A stretch of 33,805 nucleotides of DNA from Apostichopus parvimensis (Eukaryota; Echinodermata; Holothuroidea; Aspidochirotida; Stichopodidae), in NCBI GenBank assembly GCA_000934455.1, contig KN887537.1, forward strand, positions 78,851 through 112,655, given 5' to 3'. The notes under the pieces were generated by a model that searched no databases, had not been told where the DNA came from, and saw only the letters and a list, made by a program, of their open reading frames with translations. Position numbers and translations under genes: made by a program. Within the stretch, counting starts at the first letter, position 1. Each line of letters starts with the position of its first letter. This document shows positions 20,452 to 31,175 of the stretch, piece by piece.

Positions 20452-22140
20452 GACTATGAAAGAATTATCAGACAAACTTGGTCATGGGTTTAAACAGCTC
20501 GTAAGATATTGCTGCTGGGCTGTGGAAAGAACATTGTTACACAGCTGTTACAGAATAACCTATTATACAGCTGTTTAACTCACAAAAGGCTCAGAAAAAC
20601 AAAAGACCGGTGATTGGATACTATATTGTGTTCATTTTCAAGAGAAGAAAGAAGAAAATGATGATAGTGAACTTGAAAAACAGTAATACTAGAAACAATT
20701 ATATAACTAATAATAACTTAAAATTGTTAATTTATGAGAATCGGGTGTCGATAGACGTAACATAACGCAGGAAGAACAAATACATCATGTGTTATATTTA
20801 GCTATATAACTGAACAATTACAATTAAACCTTTATAGATCTTCCTATCTAACGGCGTTAGCCCTTCTGTTTCTCACACATGTTAGTCAAGTAGCAAGAGT
20901 GGCATAAACAAGATTATACGATTGACACATTTTGGATTATTCCATAGATTTAAAATCACGTCAGATAAACCCGCTTGTTTCCCATTGATTGGTAGCAAGT
21001 GTTACATTCATATCTTTAATATGCATCCTTGGGAATGTGTTGCTTGTATAAACAAAGCAAAACTAAATATATTTTAAAAGCAACTATAATTATCATTTTA
21101 CAAAACACGTACGGAAACATTTGATTGTATGCTGCAAAGTGGTACACGCGGAACAAAAAAAAAAACGCAGCATATGCTGTGACACATAATTCCTGCTATG
21201 TAACTATGCTCTCATACGACAAAAATGTCCTGAAGATATTTGTGAAATATTTGCGTACAGCGTATTAACTAGAATAAATCTATATATTAACGTTGTTCCA
21301 TTACGTGACGGCACTTAGTCTGTCTATATCAGTATCACCATTAGACATTGAACTTTGTCACGGCTTTAATTCAACTTTCGTTTTGCAGCTGTTATTGTAC
21401 TGTGAAGTACCACAATCGTTGACATGCATAACGCTATGGCGCCCTGCAAAAGGTAGGAATATAACTGGGAAAATGTTCATATTATTTTCAGCATGCATTT
21501 GCTAAAAACAAAGACAGAGGATGTAATTAACCGCTTTCGTGTGTTAATAAACGTATCACTTATTTATTGGGGGGGGGGGGTGTGAGGAAGCGAATTTGGT
21601 GTTGCATTGAATGGACGTACAACTCTGCACTTTGATGCTCATCTAAGAATTCAACATGAGCTTTATTCTTGTAATAGCATATGTGAAATTCTGCAGTGAC
21701 ATCTACGATAAAGTAGTATTGACGTAGATACGTTTAACCATTCGTAAGAAACAAAAAGTGCAATAGAAGTTGAACACAACTTAATGTAGCAATGAAGCAG
21801 TGGCTAGCAATATGTCTCAGGCTGATATCCATTTTTTTGGTGGTTCCACTAGGAAGTAGCCATTGTTTGTTGTTTATATCTGCTGCCATTATCATGAGTA
21901 GTATTTGTTAAAGTCAGTGAAATAATATATTACTGTAATTGCCGAATTGATTGAACTGAACCGGTTTTCAGATCGAGTTTAATAATAGTTATATGTATGG
22001 TTTCAATAATCATTGATGGATTGATATCAGATATTTTAAGCAACTGTTTAACACTTTAAGGTAGAACATCTGTTCTAAGTTTGTACTTTTAACATTGTCT
22101 TACTGTTCATCTTTCTTTAATCTCGCTTTCTGTAAGGACC
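20452..22140. other. Intergenic; putative promoter side of the Ig gene
   Basis: No coding exon supported. A 12-G run lies at 21569-21580. A pyrimidine-rich stretch ending TTTCTGTAAG just before the ATG at 22141 could be a 3' splice site of an upstream non-coding exon, so the true promoter may be further upstream. Confidence 0.4.
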
Positions 22141-22186
22141 ATGCCAACAATCATATTACTGCTACTTGGATCAGTGTCAACCAACG
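22141..22186 (+). CDS. Ig receptor exon 1: start codon and signal peptide
   Basis: ACCATGCC start context, then MPTIILLLLGSVSTN and a GTAAGT donor, phase 1. This is a short but typical signal peptide. The ATG is the only one that joins the Ig1 exon in frame behind a hydrophobic leader. Confidence 0.85.
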
Positions 22187-25100
22187 GTAAGTTAAACATA
22201 TTAATTCTAAAGTGTCCAATGTTCAGTGAGTATCTATTTCGTGCTATGGAGATGACGCTAGAACGAACTACGATATGTCTATTTATATTTTAGATTATTT
22301 GTGATTTGAAATTGCAACTTGTTGACCTTTTTTATTGTTCTAGTGCATGCATATATTACTAAGACTCCATCGAGTGGTATCTACCTGGAAGGCAGTGATG
22401 TTACATTGACTTGCGTTGTTGAAGGAAATGACAACGTTGTATGGGATGATCTCAGTGATGCAACATCGATTTTCATTGGCAAAGACAAGAACACAGACAA
22501 GAAGAAGTATGACAACTTTGAGATAAGTTCAGTTGTTGAAGATTTCAGTTTAATTATCAAAGACTTCCAGTTATCAGATGAAGGGACCTACGTATGCAAT
22601 GACAGAGACCGACTTGCAAATGCCACAGTAACAATCGGAGGTAATACATTGCAAAGTTCTAAAACCAATTTAAAGCTAAAACAATTCAGTTTCAAGCCAA
22701 TTGAAGAAAATAAAGCACATGAGAGAGCAATCATTGCCTTTTCTTAATGAACATGATCAACTTTATTGTCTTTGTTGTTATGTCAGTCACCTATCAATCG
22801 TATAACAAACACTATGTTAAATCACATTGCCCCATACACGTATTTTAATATCGAACTGTGTTACTCATGAATATAGTTACAGTTGGAATTCAAAAATTAT
22901 GACGCACACAGAAGCAATTACATTGTAGAAGGTTGTTCTTAACTCGTGTAACTTTAATTGCGTTCAAGCTGGGGCCTATCATATATGTTAATCTGTCGAA
23001 TACGTATCTTACATTGACAGTTTTACCATATGTGCACCTCTCTGTAAAGCAATCAGAAGCTACACAAGCACCACAGACAAGTAAAGAGGTAAACATTACA
23101 TGTTCTGCATACAACGCTAGACCTGCTGTGTCTGTGTTCGAGCTAAATGTCATTGGCAGTGAGAAGACGGTGAATATAACAAACGATAAATCCAATCAAA
23201 ACGAAGATGGAAATACCTATAATTCATCAGCTTCTGTTTCTTACATCATGTCATCGGAAGAAATGTCTGTATATTGCCGAGTATTTACAGCCGGACTGTC
23301 GCTCAGTCACACTGAAAACTTCTGTAAGTACTGTGTCATGTTTATCAATGGTAGATGTTTATGGTAAAAACTGCTTGAGGGAAAAATGAATATAAAACAA
23401 ATCAAGAGCCCAGGAATGAGAAGCTCTATAGAAAATCTAATTGAAAAATCACTATGGAATATCAAACGTATTACGTAATCAATGGCGGTTTATTGTATAC
23501 TGTGGTAAGGACTTAGGAGCTAGTTTTCAAAGCGAGCGTATTCAGTCAAACAGGAAGGGTTTCTCTTAAAAATCGAACATAAGATAGTTTTGAGGTTACT
23601 GAATAATATAAATTGTCTTTTATACCTGCCTTCGTCATTCCTTTAATAAAGACTCGTTAAAGAATAGCGCAATTTAAAAGAGACTTAAGTTTAATAAAAT
23701 TACAAATTGTGAATTTTATGTTAATCTTTAGTCACTTTCGATGTAGGATCTAATAGTACCCTTTTAAGCCATTCGATGTCCAGTCATACTGAAGGATTAT
23801 CGCATCAGTAGTACAACAACGGCCAAGGGAATGGTTTCAATGTTTTTTGGGTAATAGTTCTCCACAAACATGCCCTGATCAATGAAAAGAAGCTTTTAAC
23901 TTCAACACAAACAGATAAACCGAGATGCAACATAACAACCTCTGGTAACGCGATTAGATGTTTATGCCAAGCTAATCCACAAGTGAACACGTATTACATG
24001 GACGTTAATGGAAATCACCACGACGGAGATGTTTTGTTTATTGAAGATGACAACCCGATGAATATGAGATGTTATGCTACAAATGAATTAGGAACCGGGG
24101 AATCTGATCTTCTGTTCCCTGACGACATTTATGGTAAGTGCATGTGTTTTTATAGAGACATGGACCCTATAAGAAAAGCAGAGTGGGTAGTGTGTCTTAA
24201 TTTGTGGTAACAAAATGAAAGAAAATAAGCTAGGACCAGGCACTCATTCGGTTAATCCCTTTTCATGATGGTGTTCTAATACCGGAAAAATGTATGTACA
24301 AGTTGCATTTTGTTTCCTCAATGAGGGTTTTCCGCGTGAGTGGAATAAGTGTAATTATCTCGCATTCTTTGCTCTAGGCTCCTGGGGGCGTATGGGATAT
24401 TATTCAGAAAACAAAACGCATCTTTCAGTACACAGAAAGAAGATGGCCTATAACGGATGCTTCATTATTTTCACAACTACTTTTACACTTTTGAATGTTT
24501 ATGATATGGTTAAAACCAGTTCTATCATTGTTGTCATAAATCTTTAGACCATGATTTTTAAGTTAATATTTTGTTTTGTTAAGAAACGAAAAACCAACTT
24601 TCTCAACTTTCCTCTCTGAAAAAGGTTTTGGTTTAGTCCCAGTCGCAGTGATCGTGTCAGTTGTTGTCTTGCTGGTGGTTCTAACAGTTATATACATCAG
24701 ACATCGACGCGGTCCGAGGGAAAAGAAATCAGACGGTATTTTTGTATCTTTGTACATATAATCGGATGTAATTATATGAATGCACGGACACAAGAATTTA
24801 TGGAAGGATGAATGGATGGATTGGTAGGTGGGTGGGTGTTTGAGTGAGTCACTGACTGCATGCTGGTATTATGCATGCCTGGCTGGATGTATTAATGCAT
24901 GTGTGAATGTGTCGATGGTTCCCTTGATCGATAAATGGGAGCCGGGTTCATGAATATATGTGTAAATGAATGGATTGAAAGATGAATGGATGACTGGTCG
25001 ATCGGATTGCATCATGAATGGATGAATGTGATGATGGAAGAATTATCCATGTTTTAGTAAATGAATGAATGTATGGAAGAGATGCATATTTGGTACGGTA

Positions 25101-28100
25101 TATAATTAATAGTATATTTTCCTGATAAACTATAATTCTGACAATAAAATATATTAGTAGAGCAAGACTCCACCGTCAGGTGATACGATTGCAAAAAATA
25201 ATTCTGAGGTGAACATGTACCTATTACGATTTGTCCCTACGTTGCAAAACAATATCGTATCTTCGTATATGAAATAACAAATGGTTAACGATGTCAAAAC
25301 AGTAATCTTTAGTAATATTAACAGCGGTCAAATCTTTAAATCTGGAGACGAAAAGGTGCTTGCTGACGCTACATTTTGATAATAACTTTGAATGGGTAAA
25401 TTATCTGGCCGGACAAACATGATTTCCAGGTTGTTGAGAAGAAAACATTCAGCGAGCTGCTGCTGTCAATAGTATCTATACTATTGAATGGTATTGATTC
25501 GCGTGTTTTGCATCCGACCCTGAAAATGAACCACTTTCTTAACTCTTAATTCTGGAAGACGATTGCTTGTCGCGTAAGTTTTCACTGTAACTGGAAGCGC
25601 ACTGTCCAAATTATATTTGCACAATAATTAAAATTACTAATGATTATTCTTAAACACACAACGTACAACTGCTTAAATGCTCTTAATTCGTCAAGTCGTA
25701 TGGCACGTAACAGAGGCAATGATATTATATTACCGATAAATCTAGCTTGACATCCATCAATTAGTTTCGCAAGGAGTGCAGTTTTAATTTCGATGTATAT
25801 ATTTTTCGGGTTGATAGTATTGACAATGCAAATATTAAGTACATATTGTTACACATGCCTTAGAAGCATGCAAAGAAAAGTCTTAGTTTAGATATAAATA
25901 GCCACTAGGCCAGCAATTTCGAACTAATAATACGGCATATATACATAATATACATTATACATAAGCTCATATTATGCATATCTGTGACCTTCATCAACAT
26001 TACGTTGAAGTGTATTCTTTGTCTCACGAGATAAGTTAACTTTCGTGTAAATTTTATACCTACTAGAGGTTGTCCTTTGACAATTCTGAAAACAACAGAG
26101 GTGAGGCACTTCATATTGCTGGTGTTTTTTTTAACTTTAAAAATATCTACGATATCGTAGCAATGTTGGTTAGAATGAGGCAGTGTTATTAAAATCAACT
26201 CTCTAATTGATTTGAAACTTTTTAATCCTGGTTGTACTGAAAGTTCTTTCGGTACTGCAGTAGCAGCGCTCCAGTTAACTGGATGAACATGTCCAACAAC
26301 AAGTGTGGTACTCAGAAGCTCATATTGTAAAAAGAAAGTACTCTTTGTCTGATTTTCAGATCAAATGAGGTCATAAGATTAAGTTTGGAATTTTATCTCA
26401 ATATGTTCGAGTCATTATACTGTAAGATCTATTGTGAATAATTTATGTAACATTTAATGCAGCTGATCTGGAAGTATGCATCAAAGAAGGTTTTATTTAT
26501 TACACTGAGCTCGTAATAATTACTTTACTATTTGAGTACGCAATCTTAGTCTCAATTTTGGAAATTGCATGTCAAGTATATCTCAAACAATAGAAATACA
26601 GTTAAATAATTTGTTTGCTTCTTTTGCTTATTTGTAACGCTTAGGGATATTGACAAAATATAACCGCTGATGTATTATGAACGGACTATCGTCTTCAAAT
26701 GTTTAGTTGTTAAAAAGACAATATTGATGATTTTCCTCCAACAGAAGAGCAACCTACAGTACCTGGTGCTAATGAGGGGGAAAGTGTCAATCTACTCCCT
26801 CAGCCGTGAGTAAATCGAAACAGTGCAGGGCGCAACATAGCAATTTAATACAATTCTATAACTATTATGTGTTACTTTAATCTAACTCTTCATTGTTTCC
26901 TTGGTTACTTTTGCATACCTATATGTCCTTACCTTTGTTCCAAATGAATATCCAAATGAAATTTCTTATTACTTACAATTATTATCCTCATCAATGAAAA
27001 CACGTAATGCGTTGTTTCTTATTTCTAGGGAAAATGAAACAGATGAAAATGGACAACAGGAAGATGGAGATGGTATTGACTGCATTTTATGAATACTACG
27101 GATAGTAAAAGTTTATGAATTTCGTTTTCAATATTTGAATCAAGTCATTGCATTCTACTGTAATCCCGACTTTACAAAGTAAAATTTAAAACTATGAATG
27201 ATTCCGATATATATGTTACCAATTGCTCAACGTTTGCCGTCAACATTCTTCCTAATGTTGACTTTGTTGCTCCTCTCTGAGAAAATGTTTCTGACGACTG
27301 GAGTTGAAGTACGATGAGTTTTATCGTTTATTTAAGATAGTAACATTTTTGGCGTAAATCACAGTGATACACGTAACTGGTTTACATGTCTACAAAAACG
27401 ACAGTAAAAACTGGGAACCATGTTAAGATCACCGTTACACGTCAGTAATTCTTAAGCTTAAGTTAACAATGGACATTTAAAACAACTATAACGCTTACAT
27501 CGTAACACATTACAAACAGGTCATATGTGTTCTGTTGTTTTCTTTTAAGTAAGTCCTGATGAAAATGAAGAAGATGGTTGGTAAGTGTTGCATTGCACAA
27601 CTTTCATTTAGTAATATAGGGTAATTACCAGAATAGTCAACGCAATGTTACTGACTTTTGTTGTTGCTGATCATAGTGCTTGTCTATATAATTAATGCCA
27701 TTTTACCAACGTACTTCATATTAGCTTGATATTTTGTTAAACATTAATTCTCTCCTGTTTTAATTTTGTCTTCCGTCTTCTTAGTGAACACACACCACCT
27801 GACAATTTAAACGATGTCAACGAAGGTATTTATAATATATTTGTTTAAATAAAAACAAAATTTCATCTGCTTCTTGTCAATAACTTACTTGTATCTTTGA
27901 CCAAGAAATAAGAAGTTGTACGTATCGCCACACCATGATATAAAAATGGTTAGTGGACATCAATTATTGTATGGGAACAAGGCATATCCTGCACACGTGT
28001 TTACTACCAATATGAAGTATAAAACAAACTCATACAACGAACCAATAGCATAGCCACGCTTCGAACGCACACATTCTGTACACTCTTGTGAACACTACGT

Positions 28101-31096
28101 ACTGTTTTTGAAATATTTGTTGCGTTTTGACTAATTATTATTAAATCAAAATGATCTGACAAGGACGGTTGGTAATATGCAAACTTCTTAAAACCATTTT
28201 CCAAAATTAATATTCAATCAAGTGTATTTGCATCTTATTTCCTGTATATTGTAATTCAAATACGATATATCGATCATATCTCTTGGCTATGACCGATAGC
28301 AAGGCGGTGTATTTATTCACCTTAATTTTGCATGGAACGGAAATCGTTCCGCAGCAACACACTCATTTCTACCGACTCGATACAGTCTCCGTCTTCGATC
28401 AATGAAATGTGACGCACGAAATGACCATACCGGCACCTATTCGTTATTAAATGCTAATGGATCATTTAATTATATAATTATTTAAATAATTTGGCAAAAT
28501 ACATACACTGTTAAGATTACGTCTACATGTCTACTTTTCTACAATAGAAATGTCCGAGAGTAACAGTACAAATGATGAGGAAGCTTCAAGTTTTCCCCCT
28601 CAACAGTGAGTAGTCGACGGATAAATGACAATTATTATACACATTCAATTGCTTATTTTCGAGAAAACAAATGCATCATAATTTAACGTTAATATCAAAC
28701 TTTTTTCTGTTTGTTATTTACTTCAGTGACTCTTCATCGCCACAAACTAACCTAACCGGTGATTTAAAAGGTACAGATTTTTGAGTTCATTCCATACCTT
28801 TACTGAGATAGTCTGAAATCCAAAATCGAGTTTGGTGGTCTTGAAAACGTGCTTAGAGGAACAGTAGACTATGGTATTTTAGAAAACCATCTGATAGTTT
28901 CCTCTACAATCAAAGTACAAAGCTGTCTTAGCTCAGAGCTGTTATAATTCACTTGCAGGTTCTACACACCATCTCAACAATATTAACTCATTCCGGGATA
29001 TATTAACTTAACACTTTCTGATATTACATAAGTTTTTGAAATAAGAAGTGTCTTATCTTCTCTTTTTCTCGAACAAAGTTATGTGGACAAACATTTATTT
29101 CAAATGAAAAATCTTACAGCTTTGTATTCTCTTACTTTAGTTTCAAATCTGTCGTCAGATGTATCAATAAGGTATGGGAAACAATTTCAAAGGAAAAAAT
29201 ATATAAAGTTGGCAGTTGAAGAAGTTGTGTGTGATCAAACAACAAAAACTAAACTCATTGTCTTCAGGATTTGTGTAATCATTCGTTGGAGAGGCATGGC
29301 TAGGGACTCGACTTTTACAAAATATCAAGGATATAATATAACTATTAAATATTAATGAAAAAATTTGTGTGACATTCAATAACTTGGTTATAACAGTAAA
29401 TATTGTTAATTTAATATGTTTATTGAATTCCATAGATCCACAGAAGTTCATAAATAATATCCTATTACAAGTAAATAAAGACTGGGAAATTTTCGCCATT
29501 GAAGTTTTAAACATATCAGAAAAAGTTGTGGAAGAAGCAGTGATGAAAAATGACATCTTCGCAGGTGAGACTTTACTTTATTTTGATTAAGAATTAGTAC
29601 ATATGCAAACTGGCAAATAATATATGAAAATTATAAAAGTGTCAGATTATAATGTTTAATTGTGTTGAATTGTTTATCAAAAGTTATCGTCAGCATGATT
29701 CTAGATTATATTCAAGTTCATTGTTCTGTTGCATGGAAATACTTCTTGCGATTGAAAACTCATGATAATTCCTTGCAGATCAAATAAATGCAGTTACTGA
29801 AAATATGACGTCATACCATATCGAGGTATTATACAAAAATGCAACGTTGTGTAAGCAATTTGGCCTTGAATGCTTCAAGGACAACAACGGATGCTTGTTT
29901 CAACGTATTAGCAAGACAAAAGCTGGTAAGTATGTCCTTTTCTCAAGGTTTGTTGAGAACCATTTGTTTGAGATTGTGGAAAACCAAGAGCTTTGATCCA
30001 GGTTCTTTTTCTAGAGAAGGGTACCTTATTATTGACTGTTAGCGGTAGAGACGATCCAGGGTAAGATCTCCCACAAGATTCAACATACTTATATATTTTG
30101 TTCTCTTGTAACCGTTTTCAAACACTAAAATTGCCAAAAAAACCGGTTTTGAAGCCCATGACAAAAGTTTATCATGTAACAAATTATAGTGAATGTGTTT
30201 TTCAATGTTGCTATCATACACTTTATTTTACAGTTTGAATTGTAAAGGGATCTACAACACTCTGATTTTCTCTTGTCTTTAATATCTTCACATGAAATAT
30301 CAATCTTAAACACCCATCTTCATCTCTGATGTATACCATATTTATCTTGTTGTCTTTTTAATACACAAATGGATGTGGCAGTAGATTTCTGTTATTTATG
30401 CTGTGCAAGTTTTTAAGGAATTTGGCACTTTCATGGATTACTTTCTTACAAACGACTCTTTCTTAAGTATTGTTTATGATTAAATTCAACTTTAAAACTA
30501 AAAGGTACTTTTCATTTTATACCTGGTTCTAGAAGCATCACATGAGCAGGATCCTATATATATTTCAAGCAGGTTCGTTTCTCTTTTTTTTCTCTTTACT
30601 TGAAATAAGTCTTAAAAGTAATACATCGTACGAAGACTGAGAGGAACGAAATATTCCAATCACTATCATATGTCATAATGTAGTCATTTAAACAAGACAG
30701 TTCCAAATGAAAACTTTTCTTTACATTCTTCTACTGCTTTTCTTCGTTCCCAAAGTGACGATATATTAGACTGTTGTGGAACCAGAATTGGAAAAGTTGG
30801 AATCAGCAAACTTTTGGAAGCATTCCACATAAGTCGTATTGAAACTGATGATGGTGCCACTTTATTGAAAAGGTTTGAGCAGAATGATGTGATAAAGAAA
30901 CCATATGTCAATCTTCTGCGGAAACTTACAGACTGTAAAATGTATGGAGCCAGGAAAATACTTCTTTTAAATTTCAAAACAGGTTGGTAAATTATAATAT
31001 TGCAAAGTAAACTACGATATTGTAAACTAGTATTATACAATATTATGACGTTCATCGTCATCGACATAGTCATTGTCATGGTCATCACCGTCGCCG

Positions 31097-31129
<33 letters not shown>

Positions 31130-31144
31130 ACGTCGTCGTCGTCG

Positions 31145-31175
<31 letters not shown>

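Noticed and set aside
24290..24547. 85-codon plus-strand open frame inside the Ig gene
   Set aside because: It lies in the intron before the transmembrane exon and has no splice-phase fit or domain pattern.
29164..29556. 130-codon minus-strand open frame
   Set aside because: Antisense to the A1 exon; no domain pattern, and the plus-strand exon has paralogues.
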